64,000 nucleotides of DNA. It comes from Fagopyrum homotropicum. Taxonomy: Eukaryota; Streptophyta; Magnoliopsida; Caryophyllales; Polygonaceae. Below the pieces are notes generated by a model. The model saw nothing but the letters and a program-made list of their open reading frames with translations. It had not been told where the DNA came from and made no database searches. The position numbers and the translations under genes were made by a program. The first letter of the stretch is position 1; every line of letters begins with the position of its first letter. The stretch covers positions 5,220,501 through 5,284,500 of the forward strand of contig BSWB01000001.1 in NCBI GenBank assembly GCA_033239125.1, read 5' to 3'. Shown here one piece after another: positions 44,201-57,244 of this stretch.

Positions 44201-47200
44201 TGAACAGCTGGAGGGGCATCAAATGACAAACGATTTGCAAAAGGAGAGATCCTTATGACCCTGAGTTATCCACTATGGTTGAGTAAGCAACTTTAAATGA
44301 ATAATCATCATGACATAGCAAAAATTAAATTACAAAGAGATAAAACAAAATTATCCATTAGGAAAGCAAAAACTTAATCTTATCTCAGGGAGAGAGGGGG
44401 AAAGGATAGGCATCATGAAACTAAGAAATTCCCACCTAGCTAAAGGTAATTGAGGTACATGAAGATTTTTTGCAGAATGATATAATCGGAGTATAGACGG
44501 ACACCCAGGTATCTCATACAACAATTTGCAGCTTTCAGGTGGATAAGTTCCAATTTCTATTTAACAGACTTTCAGCATTGATTTTTTTATGCTGCCTTCA
44601 GTAAATTAATTATCCACATGAAAACTATTGTACAGCAATGTTAGCAGAAAACAAAACACAGGTGTGCTAGCTCTATCTGATAAAACTACATGACATGCAT
44701 GAAGATGCTTTCACAAAAAATGAAGAATATTAAGCAGTAAAAATTTCAACTCACTTAATCTTATCTCAGGGAGAGAGGGGGAAGGATAGGCATCATGAAA
44801 CTAAGAAATTCCCACCTAGCTAAAGGTAATTGAGGTACATGAGGATTTTTTGCAGAATGAATTAGAAAAGATTTTACAGAAACATTTCATTTTCAACTTG
44901 ATTTTTTTCATCATATTAAGATGATATAATCAGAGTATAGACGGACACCCAGGTATCTCATACAACAATTTGCAGCTATCAGGTGGATAAGTTCCAATTT
45001 CTATTTAACAGACTTTCAGCATTGATATTTTTATGCTGCCTTCAGTAAATTAATTATCCACATGAAAACTATTGTACAGCAATGTTAGCAGAAAACAAAA
45101 CACAGGTGTGCTAGCTCTGTCTGATAAAACTACATGACCTGCATGAAGATGCTTTCACAAAAAATGAAGAATATTAAGCAGTAAAAATTTCAACTCACTT
45201 TTCTTCAAGGAGTCTTGGTAGGACATTGTCCTTGTAAAACTCAATAGGGGACCACGCTTTAATTCTGAAGTTATACACATTGGTCAAGTTGTGATCAAAC
45301 CGCTCCATCAGGTAGCCTGGAATATTATCAACCACCCTTACATCATTTTCCAAGGTATGGATAAAATGTTCTTCGTCATAGATATCATCAAATTTGCTGC
45401 AGAAAGGAAAGCATTATCAGAACCTGAACTTGCATGGTGTAAGAACTGTTTTGTCCTTCTTCAGCAGAAAATATAGACAATCTTTAGTGTCAGGTTAAAG
45501 AAAAACAAGGCATCACTCTAAAGGTAATGCAAATCCTAACATCTATAGAGTATAAAGACCAATCTTAAAACAGATTGTAAAGTCCTATTTACACAATCAA
45601 ATATACGCGAACTGAGGCCAAGCCTCTGACAAAAAGCAATATGCATAAATTCTCATAGATAAGTTGAGAATAGAAATAAGTGTTTTTTATAACACCTTTA
45701 AAATTTTAGCCATACATCTATTTTACAATATGTTTTCTGAATTTTTTCTTCCATACTTAAAGCTCTTTGTATACAATATACAGTATTTGTCCAAATGATG
45801 TTCTTCTATAGAGATTGAACTAATGTATATAAACATTGACAGCTACGTACTACATGATGGAAGAAGGCATACTAACCAGATATTTACAAACACTAAACAA
45901 GTACTTATAATCATATAATTTACATGATTTAAAAAGAAAGCTACAAAATTAGTTTTTAATTAAGCTAGAAAAGTTAGGCTAGTACCTAGCTCAAAGAAAT
46001 GCTGGATAAAAGTTGGAATTAAAAGGGTTAAGGGTAATATATCCTATGAAGTATGTAGCAATACAGCCCTAAATCTGGACCCCTTTAGCATATGTAAAAA
46101 ATAAAAAAATTTACATTCAAGCATTTTATTATAGAAAGCATGCAATTAAGTTATTACATGAACTACATAACCCTATGCTGATTACAGCACAACGCCTTAC
46201 TATGCCAGTTGGAGAGCAGGATTATAGATGAGACTAGAGATAACAAACAAAATTAGTGAACGGAGAATACAAGATACAAGATTGGCACTGACTGATCAGA
46301 AGAAAGCAAGCATGAACTTGAGCTGTTACACAAACAGCAATAAACCATACCGCAATTCTCCTTATATGTATATCATACAAATGTGTTAGTTAACATCAAA
46401 GACTGCAGCTTTTTGTTCCTTCAGATTAAAATAACCCATCCATTGTTCAATGCAGAGAGTCACATATTAATGGGTAAATAATATAATAATGCTTCCAGGG
46501 TTGAGAGGAAGGGGGAGAGAGGGAAACCTAGGATCTCTCCAGATGCTATGATAATGGAAATTGGGAATAACAAGTGTTGCATTGAGATAGCCTGCAACAG
46601 CAACTGCATTGCATATCTGTCAAAAAAATGGGAATCAAGAACACAGGAATCAGTTAATGACTATCCCAGCCTAGGCATCCAACTCTTGCATACATGAAAG
46701 TGAACTGCAAGAAACAAGAAAACTGACCGATGCCCTCTGTTGATTTAAGCCACCGTTTGCCTCAACATAAAGGTAACCATTTGATTCCGGTAAGCCTAAT
46801 ATACCAAAAAACAGCTTTGCATTACAATTTGGGTATATCTGTAAAATCTAAAACAAACAAAAAAGATTATATAGATCTGCATGCATTATCACTGTATGGA
46901 ACTTCCTTCAGGAAGGTAATCTGATGAAGAGCTATAGCATTCATTTAATTATAATTAAGCTGGAGTGACTACAAGCATTGTCAGCCTAACTGTCCACATG
47001 TAACACTCAAAAATGCAAGAGCACTGAACTGTAAAACAGATGTAACACTTTAATGTCAACTCAATAACAACAAATGGATATAAAAAAATTTATTAGATTC
47101 AACAATCACCTAACAATGTGAGTAACACTGTTCCTAGAGTTTTTGTAGATTTTTGAGAAAGCTACAAACATGTAACATTATGATACAGTGTTCTTATGTT

Positions 47201-49549
47201 GATCTTTTTTAAACTCACAAATGAGAAATGATCTACCTAAAATAGCAGAAATGGCTGGGTTTTGTTACCAAAGAGCACATAGTGAATATAATAGCAGGTA
47301 GGAGCACTGAACTGCCTCCTCCATGGATAAAGCTTCCAGCAAAATACCATGTCAGATAAGGGATCTCAAATATAGCATGGATGAAAAGCATAGTATATAC
47401 CTTCAGTGGATCTGCTTAAACATGGTCTCCACTCACCACCTCTATAAGAATTTTTCCATATAGTTGATATCTACAACAAAATCAAATTTTCACATTAAGA
47501 TGAAAAACATTTATCATATTCTTAAAAGGAAGGGCAAAAACGACAAACAGCAAAATCCCAGTTACATAAATTTGAAAATTAACTACAACTTCAACGGTTA
47601 TAAATATCAGGATTTTGAAGTATCAATTTAAATCCAAATGTGCTCTCCAACTTGTAAATTAGCAATTGTTAACTCAAACAGCATAAGGCTACTGAAAAAA
47701 AAAAAAAAGAAAAAAGGTGGTGTATCTCATGCAATAATGTTGGCCAGCAAAAAAGATCGCCAAGATGATGAAAACAGTTCCTTAGACTTCTTTCATTTCT
47801 CTTTGCATAATGTTGATATAAATGATATGCAGCCCTACCCCCTCCCAACAAGCCACAAATGAAATATTATATATTACCCGTACCCTGATTTCTCAAAACA
47901 TGTATCAGCTTAAGAAAAATAAGGCTATATCATCAAGCCCAACTCTACAGCTTCAAATTGATTAGCTCTTTATTTGTTTTTATTTTTTGGTGAGAAGGAG
48001 AGATTAGCTCTTTAATCAGAAAGACTCATGGTACAAATGCTATAGGATTTTCAACACAAAAAAAAACAACCAAAGAACTCCAGTTAATCTACTGAAAATG
48101 GCTATTTATAAGTAATAAAACATTCATAAATTAACCATTTGAGAGTAGTATATCATGGTTATGCAAAGACGTCAGGAATGATATAAGAAGACATGAACAC
48201 AGATTCCCCGTGTACAGAGAAACGTACGATAACCAAAAAGAAAAATTCCATCCAAATGGCTCCTGGGACAATGATTATACAAAGATCGGTTTACCGTCCA
48301 ATGTTCACAAAAAGAAAGTACATCCCTAGTCAACATTGGAGTATAAAAGATAATGATTCAAGATAGCATATAAAATTAAATGTCTTAACTGAGCCAAAGC
48401 ACAATACACAGTAAACAGCTACATGAAAAAGCAAATCCCAACTTCCGTATTCCCAAAAAATTGATCTCATGGTACCTTCTACCACTTGTTAATGAAAACT
48501 CCACTAATTTCCCTTCAAGCCCTTTACTTAATTCTCACATTTTAGTGTTCTATAACACAACTTATAAAAATTGCTCAACTATCTCATAGCATCTTCTATT
48601 TCACTTAAATGCCACCCAAAAGCTGCAGGTCTAAGACATCATAATGACAGTTTCCTTGATACATAAAATTAGAAGCTTTAGGGATGTCAAATACACAATA
48701 ATAAGACATAAGTTTTTGGGCAGTATTGTAGCACAATAATCCCACCCAAACAAGATTGAGCTAAGTTTTCCTGAATATGCAACAGAATACTCGCCCTAAT
48801 CCATTGCAAATGCAAGGCAATACTTGCAACCAATTCTAAGAGAAGACGCAACTGCGTGTCACGTATGAAATCAGTTATATGGGACAGAGAAAGACACTTG
48901 AACAACAAAGAAATTAACAAATCTGAAATTCTCTACTCGTACTATAGATAAGGCGAACTGATCAATACTGAGCATTCCAACACATCAAAAGATCCCGATA
49001 TTCTTAAATCCCCAATTACACAATCAAATCACATTGGCGCACAAATCTCAAACCCTAAAATTTCAAATCACAGACTTAAACACCAGATCACAACCCCGTC
49101 ACTCCACTCGCAATCACCCGAAACCAAAAAAAAAAAACCAAATCTTCCCGAGTACAGATATCAAAAACAATACAAAAATGACTAACCGCATCAATAGTGG
49201 AATTATCCGAATCCATCTCAGGCCTGAGCTTGGCATAAACTTGCGGACTCCGGTAAACGGAGCCAGGAGCAGGCCGGTGGACGATCCCAGGGCCAACATC
49301 AAATGAAACAGTCCCCATATAGAGAAGCATCCCGGAGATGTAAATCAAAGGAGCGAAGAGGAAAATCCCCTGACGACGGAGAAGAACTGAGAGTACTAAC
49401 CAGGAAAGCCTCTGAGCGAAATTCCGATGGGAAGCCGATTGGCCGGAGCGTGTCCCCTGCTTCCGGTGACGAAACCTCGGAGAGCGTACCGAGGGCGATT
49501 GAGGCGGCGACGGGGTGGTGTGGCCGCTACTCGGAAGCCGGTGCATCAC
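41279..49549 (-). CDS. GDP-fucose protein O-fucosyltransferase family protein
   Basis: Plant O-FucT family (GT106/GT65-related), probably a Golgi type II membrane glycosyltransferase; closest in my memory to the Arabidopsis group that includes ESMERALDA1. Exons (minus order): 49549-49187, 47470-47401, 46795-46728, 46616-46528, 45396-45199, 44260-44056, 43941-43774, 43305-43138, 43050-42860, 41441-41279; 1683 nt, 560 aa, all GT-AG, phases close. A basic Ser/Pro-rich tail (1-57) precedes a membrane anchor GIFLFAPLIYISGMLLYMG (about 60-80). The nucleotide-sugar fold shows GGLNQQRASICNAV, HLRFEEDMVAFSCC, GMGFDKNTSIFLASG and GGNFPQFLMGHRR, then GGHSKTIRPDKRKL. The C-terminus has a Cys cluster CPDCMC. 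Substrate is not known from sequence. Intron 5 holds a tandem duplication and intron 9 a MITE. Confidence 0.93.
41687..42127. mobile_element. Tourist-like MITE in a fucosyltransferase intron
   Basis: This 441-bp element in the last intron starts GGGCTTGCTCAGCG, ends TAACAGATACACCC, and is flanked by TTA (41684-41686 and 42128-42130). The interior, TTTTGAGTAGTTTATTGGAA, matches the reverse complement of the element at 4076-4625, so the two belong to one family in opposite orientations. Confidence 0.75.
44368..45200. repeat. direct duplication of about 390-450 bp in intron 5
   Basis: Copy 1 spans about 44368-44757 and copy 2 about 44758-45200. They share CTTAATCTTATCTCAGGGAG, ATAGACGGACACCCAGGTAT, GGTGTGCTAGCTCT and AATTTCAACTCACTT with only a few differences. 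Copy 2 has about 60 extra bases (about 44859-44920) that copy 1 lacks; ATGA stands at both edges of this segment. The right edge of the duplication includes the exon 5 splice donor (GTGAGTTG on minus), so a second copy of that donor lies 440 bp into the intron. Confidence 0.9.
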
Positions 49550-49969
49550 TGAGTAATTTTTTTGTAGGGTTTTCTCCGGCGATTTGGGGGATGGAAGCTT
49601 GGTTTAGAGCTTACACCATTGGAGAAGAGAGCATCAAAAACGGAGACATGCTGGTTAACCAAATTCTTTGTTTGTTTTTTTTGGTTTTTTCCTTTTGGTC
49701 TTCGTCTTCTTCTTCTTCTTCTCTATGGGAAGTGCCAAAGAGAGAGAAGAGAAAGGGATTAGTAGAGAGGCTTCGCTTGATTGTCTTCTCATTCATTTTT
49801 AATTCATCTTCTCTCGACGCCCCATAACCATCATGCCATAATCTTTCTTAATATAAATTTTCAATCTTTTAATTTAAATAAATGTTTTTTTATTTTTTTT
49901 CCCACAAAATTATTGTTAATAGCAATTAGAATATTAAAAATTAATTAATATTTAGTAGTTGTAGTGAGA
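49550..49969. other. 5' UTR and promoter region of the fucosyltransferase gene
   Basis: Upstream of the minus-strand start codon. A GAA/GAG-rich stretch on minus (CTTCTTCTTCTTCTTCTC on plus, about 49705-49725) is typical of plant 5' UTRs. The open frames across it on both strands do not resemble proteins. Confidence 0.5.
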
Positions 49970-50552
49970 AAAGGGGTCGAGTATCGACATCTTCAATCTT
50001 GGCTAGTTTATAATCGAGTCGAGTCTAACCCGAGCCTACAATTTATACGAGCTTTAAAATGTGCTTAAATTTGGCTCGTTTAGAAGTGAACGAGCTCCAG
50101 CTCGAGCCGAACTTTTGACGAGTCCAAGCCCGAGTAGTTCGGCTAAAATAATGCTCCTATAGTGTTATTTTAGCCGAACGAGCTTTACCCGAACGACTCC
50201 GAGCATTGACATGCTCAAGCCCGAGCCGAGCCTAAAATTTATACGTGCTTTAAAAATGTGTTCAAACTTGGCTCGTTTAGAAAGTGAACGAGCTCGAGTT
50301 GAGCTTTTGACGAGCCCGAGTAGTTCGGCTAAAACAATGCTCCTATAGAGTTATTTTACCCAAACGAGTCGAGCTTTACCCAAACGAGTCGAGCATTAAC
50401 ATGTTCAACCTTGACTCGTTTATAAACGAGTCGAGCCTAAAATTTATACGAGCTTTAAAATGTGCTCAAACTTGGCTCATATAGAAAGTGAACAAGCTCG
50501 AGTCAAATTTTTGGCGAGCTGAACCCGAGTAGCTTGTCTCATATTACAACCC
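49970..50552. mobile_element. hAT-like MITE, 583 bp, 8-bp target duplication
   Basis: The element begins AAAGGGGTCGAGTATCGA and ends CTCATATTACAACCC. TAGTGAGA stands on both sides (49962-49969 and 50553-50560), an exact 8-bp duplication as made by hAT transposases. Inside are about three diverged units with GGCTCGTTTAGAAAGTGAAC, GAGCTCGAG and ATTTATACGAGCTTTAAAAT, as in the element at 31947. Confidence 0.85.
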
Positions 50553-50560
50553 TAGTGAGA

Positions 50561-50861
50561 AATTGACGCCATGAGAAATTTAAGTTTTAATTCTTGTATA
50601 GTTTTTATATGTATTACATTAATAATATAATTTACAAATTGTATTATATAATTATTTATACATTTAATATTATATAAATATACTTTAAAACTCATATATA
50701 ATAAATGGGTATGGGTGGTGAGATTTTTATTGTTAAGATCCAATTGCAATCAAATTTGGTATCTTCTCTCACAAGGATTTAGGGTTATGAACTAATAGTC
50801 GTAACTAACAAATTATGTTAACCAAATTGAATAACAATTTAGATTAAATGCTTTAAATAAG
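50561..50861. other. AT-rich spacer between two hAT-like MITEs
   Basis: No gene seen. It contains the left-hand target copy of the next element at its end. Confidence 0.5.
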
Positions 50862-51232
50862 GTTAGGAGTGAAATACGAGCCGAACGAGCCGAGCATCGG
50901 TATGCTCAAGTTCAGCTCGTTTAGAAACGAGCCGAGCCTAAAATTTATACGAGACTTAAATTGTGCTTAAGCTTGACTCGTTTAGAAAGTGAACGAGGTC
51001 GAGTCGAGCCCGAGTAGCTCGGCTAAAATAATGCTCCTATAGTGTTATTTTAGCCAAATGAGCCGAGCATTGACATGCTCAAGCTCGGCTCGCTTATAAA
51101 CGAGCGGAGCCCGAGCCGAGCCTAAAAATTATACGGGCTTTAAAATGTGTTCAAATTTGGCTCGTTTAGAAAGTAAACGAGCTCGAGCCAAGCTTTTGAC
51201 GAGCCCGAATAGTTTATCTCATATTACCGCAC
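50862..51232. mobile_element. hAT-like MITE, 371 bp, 8-bp target duplication
   Basis: It starts GTTAGGAGTGAAATACGAGC and ends CTCATATTACCGCAC, an imperfect inverted pair, with exact TAAATAAG copies on both sides (50854-50861 and 51233-51240). Its interior is the same GAGCTCG-rich unit found in the neighbours at 49970 and 31947. Two family members thus sit 310 bp apart in the same orientation. Confidence 0.88.
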
Positions 51233-51240
51233 TAAATAAG

Positions 51241-51990
51241 TTACACGTAAATTTTATGAAGCACACAATTTAATAATGTTTGGTCGTAACGTACGGAAAA
51301 AAGATGGAATATGAAGAAAATAAGGCAAAGTTAAGTATCATTGTATGAATAAAGTTATAATACGTACAAGGATATATAATAATATTTATTTATAAAAATA
51401 AGCTATACTTTTTCATTAATATTATATATTTCCCGAAGCTCCTAATGTTATTTGGCAATGATTTTTATTTAGCTACAATTCGCAATCAAAAAGTTAACAT
51501 CATTGAAAAGTATTGTTTATTAAGTATAATATTTTTGTGAGGAAGAAGTAAATTGTTACTACTTTATCATTATTCTTTGGATGTGTAGTACGAAGTAGTA
51601 AACTTACAAAATTTGCAAACGTCTTATTATGTGGATTTTTTTTTTCTACTGTTAGGTGAATAAGACAATTTAACTAGTACAAATATTAATAATTTATAGA
51701 ATATATTTTAGCTGATTAAAAAATGCTATTTATGTTATATGGTCGTGCAAAGGTGAATATAATAAATTTTGTCTTGATTAAATCGAATACTTACTTTGTT
51801 ATAATAAAGTACTTATGTTAATACTTAATGTAAATATATATTATTATTTTTGTCCACTTTAAATTCACATGTATAAATTTTGATTATGATCAATTTATAT
51901 TCTATAGATTTATACTAAAATAAACGATAATAAAGATAATAAAGCTGAGATGGCGGTCTCATGGTCTTTCTCGTATTTTATTTTTTATTA
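51241..51990. other. intergenic, very AT-rich
   Basis: No gene, repeat boundary or RNA gene could be recognised. Confidence 0.5.
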
Positions 51991-51994
51991 ATTC

Positions 51995-53695
51995 TATAAA
52001 TAAGTCATCACATGTAAACAACCCTTATAGTGTTCAATGAGAACACACATAACCATAAGATTGTTTGATCTAATAGTCTTAATTAAACCAAATTTTAGGG
52101 AATATTTTACTTCACTCTTCCATTAAAGAGGATGCATTATACTCTCCATACTAATTATAGTCAAATATGGCAGTTAGAGATTCTCTCCCTAATTGATATT
52201 ATCCTAATCTCCACATTTACATCCAAATTGGTTTTCAACGTGAATTCATATTGCATTTTTTTGCATTTCTCAATTCATCATTCACCATAGTTGATATCAA
52301 CAACATTTCTAAATCAATTCAATTATCATCTCCATTCTTCTAGTTAATATTGTACAAAAGTATTCGTCTGTGTTCATGAAAATATTCGTCAATATACTAT
52401 TAAGAATTCATTAATGATACCGATATTACTCGTTCATGTCCAACAAATTTTAGTCAATTATTGATAAGTGAAATTAATAGTTAGTGGTACATAAATTATT
52501 TATTTATATAGTGAAAAATATTTGCTCATAATCTGAAGAGACCCATGTTTCAATCTTCGGATAATTCGCGAACATATACGTATACGAAGATATTCGTCCA
52601 TGTTACTTAAAATATTCGTTAGTGTACTATTAAATATTCGTTAGTGTTACTAAATATATTCGTACATATGATATAATATATTCGTTGCAAAATTTAGTTA
52701 TTCAATTGTTTCCAATAGCTTGTCGCAAATACATGGACAAACCACCACAAATCGCCAGATAAAAGACATATAACCACCGAATATTTATAGCATTTAGTGA
52801 CGAATAAAAACTAAAGTACAATAATTTATATATATGACAATGAAATAACAAATTTTGTTCATCAGATCAAAGAAGGTTTCAAGCACCACAAAAAATATTG
52901 AATCTTAATTTAAGCAAAATCAACGTCCTTCTCATTTTGCTAAATACATTAACATTCATCAACGAATAAAAACTCAATAAACTGTGAATACAAATCCAAT
53001 ATCATATGCTTCTCTTGTACTGTTGAGGATGGGGACAACCATGAATTCCGGTTGGTCTGCAATGATGACAAATTTGGAGTCGTACAACAAGATTGTTAAT
53101 GGTAATGATGTAATATCGACACGAGACTACGATGATAAAGGAAAACGAGGCTTTTGAATAGTCACGAACGAAATTGATGGTGAGCGAGACGAAATTGGTC
53201 TCATAGACGGTTGAGTCGTGATTCACAAGACTGAAAGAATGTTGGAAGGGCACATGAGGCATTCGAGGGAGAGCCATGACTAGTTTAAGTCCGGATCTGC
53301 GAAGAAAACCGGCCGGCCAAATCTGGTTTGGAGACGACGGTGGTGCCTTCATTGGACCAACGACATCAACCCTAATCACCGTTGAATCGCCCTTGCTCGC
53401 CATTGGAGTCGTTTCACAAATAATCGGTTATTGAGCGATGATGGAAGATTTGAATGAGAGATTAGAGAGTCATATAAGTAACAAATCTTTTTATATAAAA
53501 TAATGGAGCAAATTGGGTGAAAATTGATTTTCACCCGCAGCCAATTCCCCACTCTCGTTCTAATTTGTTTTATTTTTATTTTTTCTCCTATTTATTATGG
53601 TTAATCTTGACCATCTATTACTCTAATGTTACGGATTAGATTTGTTCTCATTGTACACTATAGGAGTTGTTTACATAAGAGTCTGATTATATATA
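51995..53695. mobile_element. element of about 1.7 kb with inverted ends and TATTCG repeats
   Basis: The left end contains ATGTAAACAACCCTTATAG and TGTTCAATGAGAACA (about 52013-52047). The right end carries the reverse complement, TGTTCTCATTGTACACTATA then GGAGTTGTTTACAT (about 53643-53678). Between 52370 and 52690 ATATTCGT recurs about ten times. The ends and motif match the short element at 18445-18722. The right half carries an open frame (53002-53403) described separately. Class unresolved, because I could not fix a target duplication. Confidence 0.65.
53002..53403 (-). CDS. hypothetical ORF inside the TATTCG element
   Basis: A 133-residue frame starting MASKGDSTVIRVDVVGPMKAP, lying at the right end of a probable mobile element and reading away from that end. 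The N-terminal half has normal coding-like composition; the C-terminal half (with CHHCRPTG and CPHP) looks like read-through. I do not recognise it. It may be an exon captured from a host gene or a chance frame, and there is no evidence of expression. Confidence 0.25.
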   Translation of the reverse strand: MASKGDSTVIRVDVVGPMKAPPSSPNQIWPAGFLRRSGLKLVMALPRMPHVPFQHSFSLVNHDSTVYETNFVSLTINFVRDYSKASFSFIIVVSCRYYIITINNLVVRLQICHHCRPTGIHGCPHPQQYKRSI

Positions 53696-56600
53696 TTCCG
53701 TGAAGGTAAAATCATTTGCATTAAGACACTAACAATGACGTTATCAAATCATTGACTACATTTTTTATGATATTGTAGGGCTCGAATGGCTCGATGTCGG
53801 TGTATTATGATAATGCAAGTGAGATTACCTCTAATAATACTCCTAATATATAATATATAATATATATTACAAATTCATAGTTTGAGTCATTACCTGGATT
53901 CTTTCTCCTGTACATGTGCTGCATGTTGAATTTTGTTTATATATAATCTTATCTTACATACTATACACATATTTAACTTATTTTAATAAAAAGATACATT
54001 GTAAAATTGTTTTATAATATCTATTTTATTATCTTTGTAAATACATCATTGACCTCTCTGAATTAAACAATTAGTACGTCACTCACGTTGTGTTACTTTT
54101 TCTTATATCCGTCCCAAAACCGAATGACGCGGAGGGCACACGTCTAGCGAACTACACATACAAGCACAGGGGGTTCCTTCCTAAAACCAATTGGAAATAG
54201 GAGGAGTAGCCCTAATACTTATATGTTAAGTTCACACAATATCGTATTGTTGATGTGTGACTTTTTTCCTACATCTCCAACATAAATGCCATTATATTCG
54301 ATTAGTATTTCTCTTTAGAGTTGTATTTGTGAGTTTCTTTGCTACTTTCTCACCATTTTTTCTCTTCAAGTTATCTACTCTTTTCCCCTTTAACTCTAAC
54401 TTATTATATGCCATGTTCTTTGAGATTGAACTATTTCACACCGCTAATAAAAAGAGACATAAAATGTAGTATATAAAAAACGACACACTACTTACTCATG
54501 TTATAATCGACGAACCTTAAATGAAACTTTATTAGACGTATGAGTTAGGTTTTTCTGCTCGAACTCGAAATCGATTAATCTCCGACATAATTCGTTGGGC
54601 TTGTCCACCTTTAAACATTAATCATGTACTTGAACGCTAAGTTTCTCGTCCAATTAAATTAGTTGTCCTTATATATAACATCAACTGAATCAAATGGCTA
54701 CACTCGACTACTTTGATGTGTGTGAAACTAAAACTATCTCACATATTCGGTTGTGCCAAAATTTATGAGTATCACTTTTTTTTTTAATATCGGAAGTGGT
54801 TATATTGACCTATCTTCTATAGATAGTCTAACATAAACCGTCATAGCTTACAGGTGAATATAAAATTCAGAATCATAAAAAAATTGATATTGAGTGTCGA
54901 AATTATCAAATAAGTCAATCGGTCCACAACACAATTGATTGATCAAAAAAATATTATTTCATCTTAACTTCGTAAAAACATAAGATTCAACATGCAGTCG
55001 GATATAATTATATCGAACTTGAATTTATTTTTATTTTCTACACCGGTTAGTCTATTTATTCGAGAATAAAATAGAGAAAAAGTTATGGAGAACACGTGGC
55101 ATGAGTTGGTTGGGGGAGTCTAATATGGGTATCCACCCTTGCAAGTCATTCTTGTTACCTTCTCCACGTGATTATACGTTTCGTGTACTCATTGCTCATA
55201 CAATTTAATACAAAAAAATCAATTAAATTAATATTTTACTCTTAACTTTAACAAAAAATAACTACATCTACAAAAATTATAATTTTGGTCTTTTGGATCG
55301 ATACTTTGGATCGGACTAGATTTGGACCGAAAAGTTCGGTTGTCCGTCAAATTTTGAAGGACCTAGTTTTGAACACAAAAGACCAAAATATATTTAATAA
55401 AAACTTGGTTCGGTCCAACTCAATCTTTTCGGTCCATATCCGATCAATGAGCAACCCTCATTGGACGTACCGACGGTGTTGATCGATGACTTTCTACGTC
55501 TAATTAGTGATTGCCTACATGCTATTGAGGTCTTATGGGCGAGGGCCTCGACCCTCTACATATGAACCTATTTGTTGCACTAGACGCATAATTTTGTTGA
55601 GGCTCGTTAGAGGCAGGAGGTGGGATCGATAACGAGACCTCGTCAAGATGTTTCGGATTTGTGGACATGACCTAAACTAATCTTGCCAGGTAAAGCTTAA
55701 TTGGAGGAGTCATGAGGACTCGAGTGGTGGTTGGCTTGTCAACTACATGGAATATTGGTGTTGGTACGGTGTCAATATTAGAACTATGGGTATTGTGAAT
55801 GGTGTATGAGTGCATGTACCAAGACTATCATCGTAGCATTGTACAGACGACGTACTCATAGATGATGGTGGAGAAGACCACGATTATAATACTTTTGGGT
55901 TTAAAAAAATCGAAAGAATAATATAATACTATGGAGCAGGGGCATGTGCATTTGGCCTAAACGAGACACATAAAACTCAATGCGAATTTCATCCTAAAAG
56001 CAAATAACAATAAAAGATAAACACATCACCTTTTATGTATTAGACTCAAATTCTCCACCTTTAGACGAGAGAAGTGATTCTTCCAACTTTAGACGTGAAA
56101 ATTTAATATCTCAACCCACACTCCTGATCCATATATGGACTTATAGGTTCGATTATAAAAACAGTTCACCCTCTACACAACCCGATTAGACGTTGCCAAT
56201 ACTTTCTACGCACATATTGATATATTCGATCAGTTTCGATACATCTACTAATTTTCTTGCTGGTTTGTTTTTACTTATTTTTGTAACTCTTTTAGTTTTG
56301 TACCATATGTATGTGACTTAGGTGTTTTGCCCATGCTAACTATTGACATAGTCTAATAGTTGGACCATTATAATTTGTGTTATAAAATTAATATTGCAAC
56401 CCAACTCATTATCAATGTCAATGTCACTTTGTCGAGGAATGTCAATATTAATTTCGTCCCCACGTGGTATGACCATTCTCATTACATATTTGTTTAGGCA
56501 ACATCATTTATTATTTTATTTCATGATAATATGCTTAACTAAATATAATAAAAAAAAAAAATTTTTTAATCAACAATAATCGTTTTTGAATCAAGACTTT

Positions 56601-57244
56601 AACTTTAAGTAATGTCCGAAATCCGTGCTAATTAAAAGCAACAACAAGACTTTGCCCAACGAGTATAATGGAATAATGGGATATGTTATATACACGACAT
56701 TTAAATTTACAAAGATCGCAAGGCGTCGGCATCTAGCTGCAGCAATGACATCCAAAATTTTATTTTTCAATCAAAGCACCAACGTCACCGGCTGGTGCCC
56801 GAAAAAAAAGGACTCCATTGTCTTTTATTTAATTGATCCCTTTATCCTTTATCAATTTTCTGATTTACTACATAGACACATTTTTTTTAAAAAGATATGA
56901 ATAATGGATAATTGCATGTTGTTTTGCAAATTTTTTGAAGGTCTTGAAAAAAACCACTTAACTATAAATTTTTTTTTTTCTTGTATAAAATAATAAAAGA
57001 GACTTATAAGTCGGATAGAGGGAGTTTATAAAGTTGAAGAAGATGAGATTTATAAGAGAGAAAAAATCAAAGGCATTGAGATAGATTATAGTTAACAAAA
57101 CTTGCTTTGAAAGTTTAATGAATAATATTTTTAATACATTAACGGAATCAACACCAAGAGCCAACACCCATTTTATCTTTTTTGATTTTTTTTTAAAAAG
57201 GGCGACCGCTCTTGAAGATATCCGAAATGATATCTTACGGACTT
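53696..57244. other. intergenic, no gene
   Basis: 3.5 kb without a supportable gene. A GGTCCGG-type repeat lies at 55285-55480. A GC-richer patch at about 55480-55880 (GGGCGAGGGCCTCGACCC, GAGACCTCGTCAAGATG) has no family resemblance. The remainder is AT-rich with short open frames only. Confidence 0.5.
55285..55480. repeat. GGTCCGG/GGACCGA dispersed repeat
   Basis: Contains TTTGGATCGGACTAGATTTG, GGACCGAAAAGTTCGG and, at the right, TTTTCGGTCCATATCCGATC followed by GAGCAACCCTCATTGG. The two halves are roughly inverted. It is related in wording to the repeats at 17460, 26200 and 40120. Confidence 0.55.

Noticed and set aside
47638..47862. Frames on both strands near 47.7 kb
   Set aside because: They lie in the first fucosyltransferase intron around an A-rich run and have no family match.
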